Shown: one piece after another, positions 1 through 11,766 of the stretch
Numbering within the stretch: the stretch's first letter is position 1
Layout: every line of letters starts with the position of its first letter
From: Pasteurellaceae bacterium Macca
GTDB taxonomy: Bacteria > Pseudomonadota > Gammaproteobacteria > Enterobacterales > Pasteurellaceae
DNA: 64,000 bases
NCBI GenBank assembly: GCA_023101485.1
Contig: LVZB01000001.1
Span: 434,001-498,000, forward strand
Reading direction: 5' to 3'
The notes under the pieces: model-generated
The model's database searches: none
Seen by the model: the letters and a program-made list of their open reading frames with translations, nothing else
What the model was told of the DNA's origin: nothing
Program-made: the position numbers and the translations under genes

Positions 1-346
<346 letters not shown>

Positions 347-401
347 TAAGGCCAACAGAAAAGAAAACACTGTATTTTCTTTTAGGTATGAATATTTTGC
401 T

Positions 402-436
402 AAAAAGTGGCTTAAAAAGGATTTAAGCCACTTTTT
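402..436. terminator. Bidirectional terminator between atoB and carB
   Basis: Perfect 15-bp inverted repeat (arms 402-416 and 422-436, reading AAAAAGTGGCTTAAA and its complement) with a 5-nt loop, A-run on one side and T-run on the other. It lies between two convergent genes and can stop transcription from both. Confidence 0.9.
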
Positions 437-472
437 CTATTTTCTATGGTATCGGAAAATCAGACCGCTTGT

Positions 473-3400
473 TTAGCGCGTCATCTCTCCATTTAATTCA
501 CTGTGTAACTCTTGTAGGGAATAGACTCCAAATTCGTTGATGTGAGCCACGCCGTAGGAGATCGCATCAGCACCGGCGATGGTGGTGTAAATCGGCACAC
601 GCTGTTTCAGGGCAGTGGCACGAATGGAGTGGCTATCGGCGATAATTTCAGGGTCACCACTAACGGTGTTGATCACTAACGCAATCTCGCCATTCTTAAT
701 GCTATCGACAATGTGTGGTCGCCCTTCGCGCACCTTATTGATCGCTTGAACCGCCACGCCATTTTGACGTAAGAACTGTGCCGATCCGAAAGTCGCACAA
801 ATGCCATAACCCTGCTCTTGGAAACGTTTGGCAATTTCAAGGGCAATCGGCTTATCTTGATCTACCACGGAAATAAAGATCTTACCCACGGTTGGAATAC
901 GCTCCCCTGCACCGAGTTGCGCTTTAAAGAAGGCTTCGGCAAAGGTTTTTCCAACGCCCATGACTTCCCCCGTCGAACGCATTTCAGGCCCTAAAATGGT
1001 ATCAACACCGGGGAATTTAATGAAAGGAAATACCGCTTCTTTCACAAAGTATTTCGGGGGGATAATTTCCTTCGTTACCCCTAATTGTGCAAGGGTTTCC
1101 CCAGCCATCACTCTGGCGGCAATTTTTGCCAAAGGTTGCCCCGTTGCCTTACTCACAAAAGGCACGGTACGACTTGCCCGAGGATTGACTTCCAAGACAT
1201 ACACTTCGCCATCTTGCACGGCGAATTGCACGTTCATCAACCCTTTAACTTTCAAGGCAAAAGCCATTTCTTCGGTTTGGCGACGAATCTCATTAAGAAT
1301 CCCGTCATTTAGGGAATACGCTGGCAAGGAACAAGCCGAGTCACCACTGTGAATACCGGCTTGTTCAACGTGTTGCATAATCCCCCCAATGACTACCGCT
1401 TCGCCGTCGCAAATACAATCCACATCCACTTCCACGGCATTGTTGAGGAAGTGATCGAGCAAAATCGGACTATCGTTCGAAACAGAAACCGCCTCTCGCA
1501 TATAGCGATTCAGCTCTTCATCGTTATAGACAATTTGCATCGCTCGCCCCCCAAGGACGTAAGAAGGGCGAACGACCAACGGATACCCCACCTCTTTCGC
1601 TAAATCGAGGGCTTCCTGTGCGTGGCGTGCCGTGCGGTTGGCCGGTTGGCGAAGATCAAGGCGATGAAGAATTTGTTGGAAATGGGCTCTGTCTTCCGCC
1701 CAGTCAATGCTCTCGGCGGAAGTGCCAATAATATTGACGCCATTCTCGTGTAAGGCATTTGCTAATTTAAGCGGTGTTTGACCACCGTAATGCACAATCA
1801 CGCCCCAAGGCTGTTCCACCCGAATCACTTCCAACACATCTTCAAGCGTCAAAGGCTCAAAATAGAGGCGGTCGGAGGTGTCAAAATCCGTGGAAACCGT
1901 TTCAGGATTACAATTCACCATAATGGTTTCATAGCCTGCTTCTCGTAATGCTAAGGAAGCATGCACACAGCAATAATCAAATTCAATCCCTTGTCCAATG
2001 CGGTTAGGTCCCCCCCCTAAGATCATCACTTTTTTACGGTTTGTCGGCATTGCTTCACACTCTTCCTCATAGCTTGAATAGAGGTAAGCCGTGTCGGAGG
2101 CGAACTCTGCCCCACAGGTATCGACCCGTTTATACACTGGGAAAATATTTAAGCGATGGCGATAAGCCCGCACGGCTTTTTCACTCTCTTGGGTTAATTG
2201 GGCAATGCGTTTATCCGAAAAGCCTTTCCGTTTGAGCCTGCGTAATTCAGCATAATCCAACGTGTGTAGCGATCTTTTCTCTAACGCCAGTTCCTCTTGG
2301 ACTAAATCTTGAATTTGTACTAAGAACCACGGATCGATTTTAGAATAGTGATGTACCTCTTCAAGGGAGAAGCCCGCACCAAAGGCATCGGCGACATAAA
2401 GCATGCGGATAGGCCCGGGGTTGGCTAATTCACGGCGGATTTTCTCTGGCTCTTCGGACATCAAATTAAAGCCACAGATCCCCGTTTCTAACCCTCTTAA
2501 TGCTTTTTGTAGCGATTCTTGGAAGGTGCGCCCCATGGCCATGACTTCGCCAACGGATTTCATCTGCGTGGTGAGGCGGTCGTCCGCACCTTTAAATTTC
2601 TCAAAAGCAAAGCGAGGAATTTTGGTGACGACATAATCCAAAGTAGGTTCAAATGAAGCCGGAATCAGACCGCTTGTAATATCATTGCGTAGCTCATTTA
2701 AGGTATAGCCAACGGCTAATTTGGCAGCGACTTTGGCAATCGGAAAGCCTGTGGCTTTGGAAGCCAACGCCGAGGAACGGCTCACGCGGGGGTTCATTTC
2801 AATGACAATCATCTCGCCATTTTCAGGGTTTATGGCAAATTGGACGTTTGATCCCCCTGTATCTACCCCAATTTCACGCAATACCGCCAAAGAGGCATTA
2901 CGCATCATTTGGTACTCTTTATCTGTTAAGGTTTGTGCAGGGGCAACGGTTATCGAATCTCCGGTATGTACCCCCATTGGGTCGAAATTTTCAATCGAGC
3001 AGATAATAATGGCGTTATCCGCTTTATCTCGCACCACTTCCATTTCATACTCTTTCCAGCCTAGTACCGACTGCTCAATAAGCAGTTCGTGAGTAGGCGA
3101 CGCCTCAAAACCCCGCTCGCAGATTGCCATAAATTCATCGCGGTTATAGGCGATCCCTCCGCCGGATCCCCCCATCGTAAAGGAAGGGCGAATTAAAGTG
3201 GGAAAGCCGACTTCTTCCTGTGCTTTTAAGGCTTCTTCAAAACTGTGGGCGATAAAGGATTTCGGGCAAGAAAGACCAATTTTTGCCATGGCTTCTTTAA
3301 ATCGCCCACGGTCTTCGGCTTTATCAATCGCCTCTTCTGTCGCACCAATTAACTCTACGCCATATTTGGCTAAAATACCGTGGCGAGAAAGGGCTAAGGC

Positions 3401-3694
3401 ACAATTTAACGCCGTTTGTCCGCCCATGGTCGGCAAAATGGCATGGGGGCGTTCTTTTTCGATAATTTTCGCCACCGTTTGCCACTCAATCGGCTCAATG
3501 TAAGTCACATCCGCCATATTCGGATCAGTCATAATTGTCGCAGGGTTAGAATTCACTAACACCACCTTATAGCCCTCTTCCCGTAGGGCTTTACAGGCTT
3601 GTGCGCCGGAGTAGTCAAATTCGCAGGCTTGTCCGATGACAATCGGGCCTGCGCCAATGATAAGAATCGTTTGAATATCTGTACGTTTTGGCAT
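473..3694 (-). CDS. carB: Carbamoyl-phosphate synthase large chain
   Basis: Makes carbamoyl phosphate from bicarbonate, glutamine-derived ammonia and two ATP, feeding pyrimidine and arginine synthesis. The 1073-residue length equals that of E. coli CarB. The N-terminal half (about 1-400) has the first carboxyphosphate ATP-grasp domain with [10 protein letters not shown] and [11 protein letters not shown]. The second ATP-grasp half starts near 555 with [15 protein letters not shown] and [10 protein letters not shown]. The last ~130 residues form the MGS-like allosteric domain. The gene lies 95 bp downstream of carA in the same direction and is surely in the same operon; a USS copy sits in the spacer and another just past the stop codon. 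Confidence 0.98.
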   Translation of the reverse strand: MPKRTDIQTILIIGAGPIVIGQACEFDYSGAQACKALREEGYKVVLVNSNPATIMTDPNMADVTYIEPIEWQTVAKIIEKERPHAILPTMGGQTALNCALALSRHGILAKYGVELIGATEEAIDKAEDRGRFKEAMAKIGLSCPKSFIAHSFEEALKAQEEVGFPTLIRPSFTMGGSGGGIAYNRDEFMAICERGFEASPTHELLIEQSVLGWKEYEMEVVRDKADNAIIICSIENFDPMGVHTGDSITVAPAQTLTDKEYQMMRNASLAVLREIGVDTGGSNVQFAINPENGEMIVIEMNPRVSRSSALASKATGFPIAKVAAKLAVGYTLNELRNDITSGLIPASFEPTLDYVVTKIPRFAFEKFKGADDRLTTQMKSVGEVMAMGRTFQESLQKALRGLETGICGFNLMSEEPEKIRRELANPGPIRMLYVADAFGAGFSLEEVHHYSKIDPWFLVQIQDLVQEELALEKRSLHTLDYAELRRLKRKGFSDKRIAQLTQESEKAVRAYRHRLNIFPVYKRVDTCGAEFASDTAYLYSSYEEECEAMPTNRKKVMILGGGPNRIGQGIEFDYCCVHASLALREAGYETIMVNCNPETVSTDFDTSDRLYFEPLTLEDVLEVIRVEQPWGVIVHYGGQTPLKLANALHENGVNIIGTSAESIDWAEDRAHFQQILHRLDLRQPANRTARHAQEALDLAKEVGYPLVVRPSYVLGGRAMQIVYNDEELNRYMREAVSVSNDSPILLDHFLNNAVEVDVDCICDGEAVVIGGIMQHVEQAGIHSGDSACSLPAYSLNDGILNEIRRQTEEMAFALKVKGLMNVQFAVQDGEVYVLEVNPRASRTVPFVSKATGQPLAKIAARVMAGETLAQLGVTKEIIPPKYFVKEAVFPFIKFPGVDTILGPEMRSTGEVMGVGKTFAEAFFKAQLGAGERIPTVGKIFISVVDQDKPIALEIAKRFQEQGYGICATFGSAQFLRQNGVAVQAINKVREGRPHIVDSIKNGEIALVINTVSGDPEIIADSHSIRATALKQRVPIYTTIAGADAISYGVAHINEFGVYSLQELHSELNGEMTR

Positions 3695-3789
3695 GGTTTA
3701 TCTCTCTGTTAGGGGCAAATTGGGGGCAAAATGTCTGAAAAATCAGACCGCTTGTTTGAGGGCTGAATACTTAAAAAAGCACTTTTACC

Positions 3790-4917
3790 TCATTTTGCTT
3801 TTCGCATTTCCGCAATAAATTGATCGAACAAATAGCCCACATCATGAGGGCCGGGGCTAGCTTCGGGGTGACCTTGGAAAGAAAACGCCGATCTATCGGT
3901 AAGCTTAATCCCCTGTACGGAGTGATCGAAAAGAGAACGGTGGGTCACAACGACATTATCCGGTAGGCTGGTTTCATCCACTTCAAAACCGTGATTTTGG
4001 CTGGTAATGAGGACTTTTCCTGTCATCAGATCCTGCACGGGGTGGTTTGCACCGTGATGACCAAAGGGCATTTTTTTGGTTTTTCCCCCTGCGGCTAAGC
4101 CAAGTAATTGATGACCAAGGCAGATACCAAAGATCGGTTTGTTGCTGTTTATGTTTAATAGCTGTTGAATCGCCGTAATCGCATAATCACAGGGTTCAGG
4201 ATCGCCCGGCCCATTAGAGAGGAAAATACCGTCTGGTTGATAGGCTAAAACCGCTTCGGCGGAAGTCGTTGCCGGCACAACCGTGATCTTACACCCGCGT
4301 TCTGCAAGCATGCGCAAAATATGACGCTTCACGCCAAAATCATAAGCCACAATATGAAATTCAGGCTTCGTTTGTGGCACATAGCCTTTTCCTAACTGCC
4401 ACTGCCCCTCTTGCCATTCATAGGGCGTTTCACAACTGACGACTTGGGCTAAATCTTGCCCTGCCATCGACCCCACATTTTGGGCGAGCTGGTGCGCCTT
4501 TTCGACATCTTCCCCCACATAAATACACCCCGATTGCGCCCCTTTATCACGGAGTAAGCGAGTTAAACGGCGAGTATCAATATCGGCAATGGCAACAATG
4601 CGATGTTTAATTAAATAATCAGAGAGAGAAGAGGAAGAACGGAAATTACTATGGAGAAGAGGGAGGTCACGAATCACAAGGCCGGCGGTATAAATTTTGG
4701 GGGATTCCTCATCTTCATCATTCGCCCCCGTGTTACCAATATGGGGATAAGTGAGGGTGACTATTTGGTGAGTGTATGAGGGGTCAGTGAGAATCTCTTG
4801 GTAGCCCGTCATCGCGGTATTAAAAACCACCTCGCCCACGGCAGTGGCAGAATACCCAACGGACTTGCCCCGAAAGACTGAACCATCGGCAAGCACAAGA
4901 ATGGCAGGTTCAAACAT
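3790..4917 (-). CDS. carA: Carbamoyl-phosphate synthase small chain (glutamine amidotransferase)
   Basis: Hydrolyses glutamine and channels ammonia to CarB. It has 375 residues, with the CPSase small-subunit N-terminal domain and a class I amidotransferase domain from about residue 185. The triad is visible: Cys266 in GICLGHQ, then His350 and Glu352 in [11 protein letters not shown]. First gene of the carAB operon. The upstream divergent region holds a full PurR-box match (4997-5012), as expected for purine repression of carAB. ATTCA half-sites further up (about 5083-5100) could belong to an ArgR site but are too weak to claim. Confidence 0.98.
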   Translation of the reverse strand: MFEPAILVLADGSVFRGKSVGYSATAVGEVVFNTAMTGYQEILTDPSYTHQIVTLTYPHIGNTGANDEDEESPKIYTAGLVIRDLPLLHSNFRSSSSLSDYLIKHRIVAIADIDTRRLTRLLRDKGAQSGCIYVGEDVEKAHQLAQNVGSMAGQDLAQVVSCETPYEWQEGQWQLGKGYVPQTKPEFHIVAYDFGVKRHILRMLAERGCKITVVPATTSAEAVLAYQPDGIFLSNGPGDPEPCDYAITAIQQLLNINSNKPIFGICLGHQLLGLAAGGKTKKMPFGHHGANHPVQDLMTGKVLITSQNHGFEVDETSLPDNVVVTHRSLFDHSVQGIKLTDRSAFSFQGHPEASPGPHDVGYLFDQFIAEMRKAK

Positions 4918-4996
4918 AGTTATACTCCTAATGCTGAATTATTGGACGTTGTTTTGCGGCCTAACCTTTCAAGGGAGTAGGCGACCAAGTTTAATG

Positions 4997-5012
4997 AAGC
5001 AAACGTTTGCGT
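4997..5012. promoter_or_regulatory. PurR operator upstream of carA
   Basis: AAGCAAACGTTTGCGT fits the PurR consensus ANGCAANCGNTTNCNT at every defined position. It lies 80 bp upstream of the carA start, in the divergent carA/cyuA region. PurR control of carAB is known in E. coli; its action here is inferred. Confidence 0.8.
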
Positions 5013-5171
5013 GCAAGATAAAACTTGAAAACGAACGTAAATGTACTTAAACATGAAAACTTATGCAATATTTTTAAATAAAAATTCATAAATTATTCAT
5101 TCAAAAATAAAGATGCAAGGAAAGACGGTTAGCGGTTAGAATAGGGAAAATTTTGTACAACAGGATAAAAA

Positions 5172-6470
5172 ATGACACATTTTGATTTTAGTGAACAGTT
5201 AATTGCGATTGTAAAACGTGATGTTGCCCCCGCTTTGGGCTGTACCGAGCCGATCTCCCTCGCCTTAGCCGCTGCTATTGCGCGCTACCATTTAGCGAGT
5301 GAACCACTGCAAATTCAAGCGAAGGTATCGCCTAACTTAATGAAAAATGGGATGGGCGTCACCGTACCGGGAACCGGCATGGTCGGCTTACCTATTGCAG
5401 CGACCATCGGGGCGCTTGCTGGCGATCATCAAGCGGGCTTAGAAGTGCTTAAAAAAATTCAGCCGGAAGATGTCAGCCGTGCAAAACAGATGTTGGATCA
5501 GCACCAAGTCAGCGTGGATATTGCCAATGTAGATGCGCCCCTCTACGCAGAAGCCTTACTCCTTGGAGATAGCGGTTGGGTAAAGGTGTGTATTCAAGAT
5601 TCCCATACCAATATCGTGCTAATTGAGAAAAACGGCGAAATCCTGTTTGAACAAGCACTACAAGCGGTGGAAATTGAAGACGATTCTGCTTTCTTTAACC
5701 AGCTCAATGCAGAAGATATTTACCAATTTGCCATGACTGCCCCCCTCGATAAAATCAGCTTTATTGCCGAATCCGCCAAGCTCAATTCTGCCCTTTCCAA
5801 AGAAGGGTTAGAGAAAGAGTACGGCTTACATATTGGGCGAACCTTGAAAAAGCAGATTTCTTTGGGGTTAATGTCTGACGATCTACTGTCCAAAATTGTG
5901 ATTGAAACCACCTCCGCTTCCGATGCCCGTATGGGGGGCGCACTGTTGCCCGCGATGAGTAATTCAGGCTCAGGCAATCAAGGCATTGCCGCCACAATGC
6001 CGTCTGTCATTGTCGCACGCTTTGTGCAAGCCAATGATGAACAGCTGATTCGGGCGTTATTTCTCTCCCATACCATTGCCATTTACATTCACAGCAAACT
6101 GCCGAAACTTTCCGCCCTCTGCGCCGTGACAACCGCCGCTATGGGCAGTGCTGCAGGTATGGCATACCTTTTAAAAGGTAACTTCCACACAGTGAGCCAA
6201 GCCATTTGCAGTATGATTGGCGATATCAGTGGCGTGCTGTGTGACGGTGCTGCAAATAGCTGTGCGATGAAAGTCTCCACAGGCGTTTCTTCTGCCTATA
6301 AAGCGGTATTGATGGCTTTAGATAACAGCCGAGTAACAGGCAATGAAGGCATTGTGGAACATAGTGTGGATAAATCCATCCACAACCTCTGCGCCATTGC
6401 CACAAAAAGTATGGTCTATACTGACAGACAAATCATTGAGATTATGTCCACCAAAGGGCAAGATTGTTAG
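5172..6470 (+). CDS. cyuA: CyuA/YhaM-type L-cysteine desulfidase (UPF0597 family)
   Basis: 432-residue cytoplasmic protein of the serine dehydratase alpha-like UPF0597 family, whose E. coli member breaks cysteine down to pyruvate, sulfide and ammonia with a [4Fe-4S] cluster. The conserved N-terminal Cys24 in ALGCTEPIS and the C-terminal cysteine-rich stretch with ICSMIGDISG and CDGAANSC, likely cluster ligands, are present. An AGGA ribosome-binding site lies 8 nt before the ATG. The usual partners, an Lrp-type regulator and the CyuP transporter, are absent here. It is divergent from carA and stands alone before the dha operon. The family is sure; the exact substrate is inferred from E. coli. 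Confidence 0.85.
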   Translation: MTHFDFSEQLIAIVKRDVAPALGCTEPISLALAAAIARYHLASEPLQIQAKVSPNLMKNGMGVTVPGTGMVGLPIAATIGALAGDHQAGLEVLKKIQPEDVSRAKQMLDQHQVSVDIANVDAPLYAEALLLGDSGWVKVCIQDSHTNIVLIEKNGEILFEQALQAVEIEDDSAFFNQLNAEDIYQFAMTAPLDKISFIAESAKLNSALSKEGLEKEYGLHIGRTLKKQISLGLMSDDLLSKIVIETTSASDARMGGALLPAMSNSGSGNQGIAATMPSVIVARFVQANDEQLIRALFLSHTIAIYIHSKLPKLSALCAVTTAAMGSAAGMAYLLKGNFHTVSQAICSMIGDISGVLCDGAANSCAMKVSTGVSSAYKAVLMALDNSRVTGNEGIVEHSVDKSIHNLCAIATKSMVYTDRQIIEIMSTKGQDC

Positions 6471-6545
6471 CTATTCATATAATCGACATACTAAAAAATG
6501 TGCCGATTTTTTTATACCTTTAACTTATTCAGTATTATGTGTAAT

Positions 6546-6573
6546 TTGACAATTTAAGCACAAGTTTTATAAT
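6546..6573 (+). promoter_or_regulatory. Sigma70 promoter of dhaKLM
   Basis: Consensus -35 TTGACA (6546-6551) and consensus -10 TATAAT (6568-6573) separated by 16 bp, 40 bp upstream of the dhaK ATG. No regulator gene of the dhaR kind is nearby, so expression may be largely constitutive or controlled by an unlinked factor. Confidence 0.8.
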
Positions 6574-6613
6574 TTTTACGCAATTTTTCCTTTCTCATAT
6601 TAAGGACCTTCCT

Positions 6614-7681
6614 ATGAAAAAACTCATCAACAATGTAGAAACAGTATTGAATGAACAACTCTTCGGTTTAGTTCAAGCTCATCCGGATTTAACTTTAAAT
6701 TCAGAACCCCTTTATCTTGCCCGCAATGATGCGCCAGTGGCGAAGAAAGTGGCGTTAATTTCAGGCGGTGGAAGTGGGCATGAGCCAATGCACGGCGGTT
6801 TTGTTGGGAAAGGAATGTTGGACGGTGCTTGCCCCGGGGAGATTTTTACCTCGCCAACGCCAGATCAAATGTATGAATGTGGTTTAGCCGTAAATAGTGG
6901 CGAGGGTGTTTTGCTGTTAATTAAGAATTACACGGGTGATGTACTCAATTTTGAAACCGCGGTGGAACTTTTACACGGCGAAAATGTGAAAGTGGCTTCG
7001 GTTTTGGTGGATGATGACGTTGCCGTTAAAGATAGCCTTTATACCGCAGGTCGCCGTGGCGTTGCAAATACCGTGTTAATGGAAAAATTACTCGGTGCAG
7101 CGGCAGAACAAGGGGCGGATTTAGATACCTTAGTGAAACTTGGGCATAAATTAAATAATCATGGTCATTCAATCGGTGTTGCCTTAGGGGCTTGTACTGT
7201 GCCAGCTGCGGGCAAACCGTCCTTTGAATTGGCGGATAATGAAATGGAATTCGGCGTGGGGATTCACGGCGAGCCGGGGATCAAACGTTGTGCCTTTACT
7301 CATCTAAATGATACGGTGGATCAAATGTTCCACACCCTGATCGAAAATGGCAATTATCAACGCACAATCCGCATTTGGGATCGTGAGATTGGCGATTGGA
7401 AAGAAGAAGTCCAACAAAAATCAGCCCTTCAAAAAGGCGACCGTGTGATTGCGATGGTGAATAATTTAGGTAGCGTGCCATTATCTGAACTCTACGGTGT
7501 TTTTGGGCGTTTAAAACAGTGCTGTGATGAGTTTGGCTTAACAATTGAGCGTAATTTAGTGGGCTCTTACTGCACTTCCCTTGATATGCAAGGCGTTTCG
7601 ATTACGTTATTGAAAGTCGATGATAGTGACCTTGCTCTTTTTGATGCCCCAGCGAAAACCCCTGCATTTACACAGGGTTAA
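6614..7681 (+). CDS. dhaK: PEP-dependent dihydroxyacetone kinase, DhaK subunit
   Basis: Binds dihydroxyacetone covalently and receives phosphate from DhaL-ADP, giving dihydroxyacetone phosphate for glycolysis. 355 residues, full length. Shows the SGGGSGHEP motif near residue 54 and His218 in GVGIHGEPG, the residue that forms the hemiaminal with the substrate in E. coli. First gene of the dhaK-dhaL-dhaM operon; an AAGGA ribosome-binding site precedes the ATG. The 51-bp spacer to dhaL carries a USS copy. Confidence 0.97.
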   Translation: MKKLINNVETVLNEQLFGLVQAHPDLTLNSEPLYLARNDAPVAKKVALISGGGSGHEPMHGGFVGKGMLDGACPGEIFTSPTPDQMYECGLAVNSGEGVLLLIKNYTGDVLNFETAVELLHGENVKVASVLVDDDVAVKDSLYTAGRRGVANTVLMEKLLGAAAEQGADLDTLVKLGHKLNNHGHSIGVALGACTVPAAGKPSFELADNEMEFGVGIHGEPGIKRCAFTHLNDTVDQMFHTLIENGNYQRTIRIWDREIGDWKEEVQQKSALQKGDRVIAMVNNLGSVPLSELYGVFGRLKQCCDEFGLTIERNLVGSYCTSLDMQGVSITLLKVDDSDLALFDAPAKTPAFTQG

Positions 7682-7732
7682 TGGCAATACAAGCGGTCGT
7701 TTTTTGAAATTATTTTGTAAAAGGAACATAAA

Positions 7733-8356
7733 ATGGAATTAAGTAAAGCCCAAGTCTTAGCGTGGTTAACGGCGTGTCAAAACACCTTTGAGGCTCAACA
7801 AGGTTTTTTAACGGAATTAGATACCGCGATTGGCGATGCCGATCACGGTTTAAATATGCAACGAGGTTTTAGCAAAGTCGCAGAAAAATTACCCACAGTG
7901 GCGGAAAAAGATATCGGTATGATCTTCAAAACCGTTGGAATGACGCTACTTTCGAGTGTTGGTGGAGCAAGTGGTCCGCTTTTCGGCACTTTATTTATGA
8001 AAATGGCAACGCCGGCGGTGGGCAAAGAACAGTTAAGCTACGGCGAATTTGTTCTCTGTTTAAAAGAGGGCGTGAATGGCATTGTAGCACGGGGAAAAGC
8101 TGAATTAGGCGATAAAACCATGTGTGATGTGTGGTTACCTGTTGTGGCAGAATTAGAGAAGCAAGAGAGCTTCCAAGCTGGATTATCGGCAGCCTTAGCG
8201 ACCGCACAAACCAGCCTTGAAGGTACAATTCCGCTTCAAGCTAAAAAAGGACGTGCGAGCTATTTAGGCGAGCGTAGTATTGGGCATCAAGATGCTGGGG
8301 CAACCTCGGCAATGTTGATGATCCAAGCCTTGCATCAGGTGGTTAATCATGGTTAA
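7733..8356 (+). CDS. dhaL: Dihydroxyacetone kinase, ADP-binding DhaL subunit
   Basis: Carries a tightly bound ADP that is rephosphorylated by DhaM and passes the phosphate to substrate on DhaK. 207 residues. The Mg-binding aspartates sit in GDADHGLNM near residue 37, followed by the nucleotide-binding GGASGPLFGT near residue 78 and the C-terminal GAxS(A)-type GATSAMLM. Overlaps dhaM by 8 bp, indicating translational coupling. Confidence 0.97.
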   Translation: MELSKAQVLAWLTACQNTFEAQQGFLTELDTAIGDADHGLNMQRGFSKVAEKLPTVAEKDIGMIFKTVGMTLLSSVGGASGPLFGTLFMKMATPAVGKEQLSYGEFVLCLKEGVNGIVARGKAELGDKTMCDVWLPVVAELEKQESFQAGLSAALATAQTSLEGTIPLQAKKGRASYLGERSIGHQDAGATSAMLMIQALHQVVNHG

Positions 8357-9773
8357 TTTAGTTCTCGTTTCTCATAGTTATACCCTCGCTTGTGGCGTAG
8401 CAGAGCTTGCCGAGCAGATGAATCAAGGTTGCCAAATTGCGATTGCAGCCGGTATGAGCGAGCCTGAAAATGCGATTGGCACCGATGCCATGAAAATTCT
8501 ACAAGGCATTGAGGAAGTGTATAGCGAAGAGGGGGTCTTAGTCCTGATGGACTTAGGCAGTGCGATTTTAAGTGCTGAAACGGCATTGGATTTCCTCGAC
8601 CCTGAAATGGCAAAAAACGTAAAATTATGCCCTGCACCGTTGGTGGAAGGGGCGTTATCTGCTGTGGTGTCAGCCTCTCAGGGCAATAATCTTGCCCAAG
8701 TCGCCGAAGATGCGAAAACAGCGTTGAATGCTAAATTCAGCCAATTTGGTGAAGAATCAGCGATTACCACCTCAACGGCACAAGGGGCGATCATTCTGCC
8801 TGAAAATACACAATCTTTTGCATGGACTATCCAAAATCCCCACGGGCTTCACGCTCGCCCAGCGGCAAAATTAGTAGATACCCTTTCCCCCTTTACGAGC
8901 CAAGTGTGGCTGAAACGGGGAAACGAAATTGCCGATGCGCGCCGTTATAATCAGCTTATTCAATTACAGGTGAGATTTGGCCAGTCGGTGGAATTTCATG
9001 TCCTAGGAGAAGATGCAACGGCAACACTTCAAGCACTGAATGACTTAGCACAAGGGCATTTTGGCGAAGAGGTAGAAAGCCAATCCCAAGGTACATTGAT
9101 TACCCAAGGAAAAGCGGTGATTGCCGAAGAGAGTAAAGGCTATGCGGTGCATTTCACCCAACAGACCTTAACGTTCGATGCGACTTCTTCAGATTCTGTG
9201 GAGGAAAACAAGCGGTCGATTTTATCGGCAATTTTGCAAACCCAACAGCAGTTCCAACAGCTTTCAGCGTTACCGGCGTTAAATAGCACTTTCCGCACCT
9301 TATTCCAAGCTCATCAACTTCTCCTTGATGATGAAGAGTTGCAGGAAGATATTTTCCAACGCCTTGGCACGCAAAGTGCAAGCCAAGCCTGTTGGGAAGC
9401 CCTAGAAGCGGTGATTGCACAGTATCAACAGCTTGACGATCTGTATTTACAGGCACGTCAGCTCGATATTGCCGATATTCGCCACCGTCTATTGCATAAC
9501 TTGCATAATCAATCCCTCCCACTGCCAACGCTACACAGTGAAGCGATTTTATGTGCCGATGAGCTTTACCCTTCTACCTTAGCAATGCTTCTGGATACAC
9601 CTTTCCAAGGTATCTGCTTACAACAAGGTTCAGCGTTATCCCATACCGCGTTATTAGCCAAATCTGCCCATATTCCTTTAATGATACAGTGTGGTGAAAA
9701 ATTACGTGAAGTGAGCCACCTCGACCCAATTTCCGTAAATTGGCAAAAAGGCGAAATTTGGAAAAACGCATAA
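8349..9773 (+). CDS. dhaM: Dihydroxyacetone kinase phosphotransferase subunit DhaM (EIIA-HPr-EI fusion)
   Basis: Phosphoryl donor for DhaL, linking the kinase to the PTS. Three domains in order: a mannose-type EIIA domain (about 1-135) with His9 in LVSHS; an HPr-like domain (about 155-245) with the phosphorylated His168 in NPHGLHARP; and an N-terminal enzyme I-like domain (about 250-474) with His432 in SHTALLAKSAHIP. This is the long, three-domain form also found in E. coli (472 residues). Last gene of the operon; a nested hairpin terminator follows. Confidence 0.96.
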   Translation: MVNLVLVSHSYTLACGVAELAEQMNQGCQIAIAAGMSEPENAIGTDAMKILQGIEEVYSEEGVLVLMDLGSAILSAETALDFLDPEMAKNVKLCPAPLVEGALSAVVSASQGNNLAQVAEDAKTALNAKFSQFGEESAITTSTAQGAIILPENTQSFAWTIQNPHGLHARPAAKLVDTLSPFTSQVWLKRGNEIADARRYNQLIQLQVRFGQSVEFHVLGEDATATLQALNDLAQGHFGEEVESQSQGTLITQGKAVIAEESKGYAVHFTQQTLTFDATSSDSVEENKRSILSAILQTQQQFQQLSALPALNSTFRTLFQAHQLLLDDEELQEDIFQRLGTQSASQACWEALEAVIAQYQQLDDLYLQARQLDIADIRHRLLHNLHNQSLPLPTLHSEAILCADELYPSTLAMLLDTPFQGICLQQGSALSHTALLAKSAHIPLMIQCGEKLREVSHLDPISVNWQKGEIWKNA

Positions 9774-9775
9774 AA

Positions 9776-9833
9776 AAAAGATCTGCACCTAATAGTTGGT
9801 TCTATTTCCAACATATTCAGGTGCAGATCTTTT
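9776..9833. terminator. Nested-hairpin bidirectional terminator between dhaM and dxs
   Basis: Perfect 15-bp outer stem (9776-9790 with 9819-9833, AAAAGATCTGCACCT and complement) enclosing a second 5-bp stem (GTTGG 9795-9799 with CCAAC 9808-9812). It sits between convergent dhaM and dxs with A/T runs on both sides. Confidence 0.85.
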
Positions 9834-9866
9834 CTAATAATTCTCTGAAAAAGATAAAAAGTAAGA

Positions 9867-11723
9867 TTACTTGATTAGCGCTTGTTGGATTCGTTGAATT
9901 ATACTTTCTGCATTTAACCCGAGGCTTTCATAAGCCTCTGGCTGAGTTGCTGGGGGGACGAATTCATCAGGAATACCTAGCATCACAAGCGGTCTGATTT
10001 TACCGATTTTTTGTAAATATTCATTAACGGCAGAACCAGCACCGCCTTGAAGGGCGTTCTCTTCAAGGGTGACGAGAAGATCGTGACTTTCCGCGAGTTG
10101 TGCAATTAAGGCTTCATCAAGGGGTTTAACAAAACGCATATCGACAAGGGTGTAATCCTGCTGTTCTGCCACGCTTTTCGCTTCGTTTAGTAAAGCACCG
10201 AAATTGAGAATCGCCACTTTTTGCCCTGTTCTTAATACGTTGCCTTTGCCAAGGGCTAAGCCTTGCATTGGTGTGAGGGCAACGCCTTGGGCATTGCCAC
10301 GCGGGTAACGTACTGCCACAGGGGTGTTCATTTGGTAGGCGGTGTAGAGCATTTGGCGCAGTTCGTTTTCATCACTTGGGCACATGACCGTCATATTGGG
10401 AATACAACGCATAAAACTTAAATCAAAAGCGCCTTGGTGAGTTTGCCCATCTGCACCGACAATACCCGCACGGTCAATGGCAAAAATCACGGGGAGATTT
10501 TGAATCGCCACATCGTGAATCAGCTGATCATAGGCACGTTGTAAAAAGCTTGAATAGATCGCCACTACAGGTTTATAGCCAGCAATTGCAAGCCCTGCGG
10601 CAAAGGTGACAGCGTGTTGTTCGGCAATAGCGACATCAAAGTATTGTTGCGGAAAGCGTTTAGAAAATTCCACCATCCCCGACCCTTCACGCATAGCAGG
10701 GGTAATGCCAACCAATTTTGGATCTTGGGCTGCAATTTCACAAAGCCAGTCGCCGAAGATATTTGAATAGGTTGGAATGGATTTTCCTTGGGGTAATTTA
10801 CCGCTTGTATGGTCAAATTTTGGGACACCGTGAAAGCCGATAGGATCTTGCTCTGCCGGTGTGTAGCCCTTACCTTTTTTGGTTTTGATATGCAGAAATT
10901 GTGGCCCTGACAAATTACGCATATTTTTCAAGGTGGAGATAAGTTCTTCAATATCGTGACCGTCAATCGGACCAATGTAGTTAAACCCAAGGGTTTCAAA
11001 CATGGTGCCAACAGGGGAAACAAAGCCTTTTACTTGTTCTTCGGTTCGGCGGACAAACTCTTTAATCGGTGGTAAGCCTGAGAGTAATTTTTTGCCCCCT
11101 TCCCTTAGGGTGCTATATAACGAACCAGTAAAAAGGCGGGCTAAATGATTATTTAATGCACCGACATTTTCCGAAATCGACATCTCGTTATCGTTGAGGA
11201 TAACCAGCATATCGGTATGAATTGAACCCGCGTGATTTAAGGCTTCAAATGCCATTCCAGCGGTAATCGCACCATCGCCAATCACACAAACAGTTTTTCG
11301 CCCAGCGTTCTCTTTTTGTGCTGCCACGGCAATGCCAAGCCCTGCACTAATGGAGGTGGAGGAGTGTCCGACACTTAATACATCGAAGGGGCTTTCTTCT
11401 CGCCAAGGGAAAGGGTGTAAGCCATTTTTTTGGCGAATGGTGTGCATTTGCTCACGGCGACCCGTGAGAATTTTATGGGGATAGGCTTGATGCCCAACAT
11501 CCCATAATAGTTGGTCGAAAGGGGTTTGATAAACATAATGCAAGGCAACGGTGAGTTCCACTACCCCCAAGCCCGATGCAAGATGCCCACTTGTTTGGCT
11601 CACAGATTCAAGCAAATAGGAGCGGAGTTCTGCACACAGCGGTTGGAGCTGTTCTTTTGGCAACAGGCGAAGATCATCGGGGCTGTTGATTTGGCTTAAA
11701 ATGGGATAGGTTTTTTGCATCAT
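9867..11723 (-). CDS. dxs: 1-deoxy-D-xylulose-5-phosphate synthase
   Basis: Thiamine-diphosphate enzyme that joins pyruvate and glyceraldehyde 3-phosphate, the first step of the MEP isoprenoid pathway. 618 residues, normal length. The TPP-binding [18 protein letters not shown] lies near residue 150, the transketolase-like domain near 320-480 with [12 protein letters not shown], and the C-terminal domain follows. The opening [19 protein letters not shown] is typical. Transcribed after suhB but separated from it by a 101-bp spacer with an elaborate hairpin (11767-11810). Confidence 0.98.
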   Translation of the reverse strand: MMQKTYPILSQINSPDDLRLLPKEQLQPLCAELRSYLLESVSQTSGHLASGLGVVELTVALHYVYQTPFDQLLWDVGHQAYPHKILTGRREQMHTIRQKNGLHPFPWREESPFDVLSVGHSSTSISAGLGIAVAAQKENAGRKTVCVIGDGAITAGMAFEALNHAGSIHTDMLVILNDNEMSISENVGALNNHLARLFTGSLYSTLREGGKKLLSGLPPIKEFVRRTEEQVKGFVSPVGTMFETLGFNYIGPIDGHDIEELISTLKNMRNLSGPQFLHIKTKKGKGYTPAEQDPIGFHGVPKFDHTSGKLPQGKSIPTYSNIFGDWLCEIAAQDPKLVGITPAMREGSGMVEFSKRFPQQYFDVAIAEQHAVTFAAGLAIAGYKPVVAIYSSFLQRAYDQLIHDVAIQNLPVIFAIDRAGIVGADGQTHQGAFDLSFMRCIPNMTVMCPSDENELRQMLYTAYQMNTPVAVRYPRGNAQGVALTPMQGLALGKGNVLRTGQKVAILNFGALLNEAKSVAEQQDYTLVDMRFVKPLDEALIAQLAESHDLLVTLEENALQGGAGSAVNEYLQKIGKIRPLVMLGIPDEFVPPATQPEAYESLGLNAESIIQRIQQALIK

Positions 11724-11766
11724 ATTTTGTCATTGTTCAGGTGGGCGTTTGCCACTGTGTTTATAG

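Noticed and set aside
960-1352. Long open frames antisense to carB and other large genes
   Set aside because: They lie opposite strongly conserved coding sequence, have no ribosome-binding sites or recognisable domains, and are frame shadows.
5083-5100. ArgR box upstream of carA
   Set aside because: Two ATTCA half-sites are present but the TGAAT partner at proper spacing is missing.
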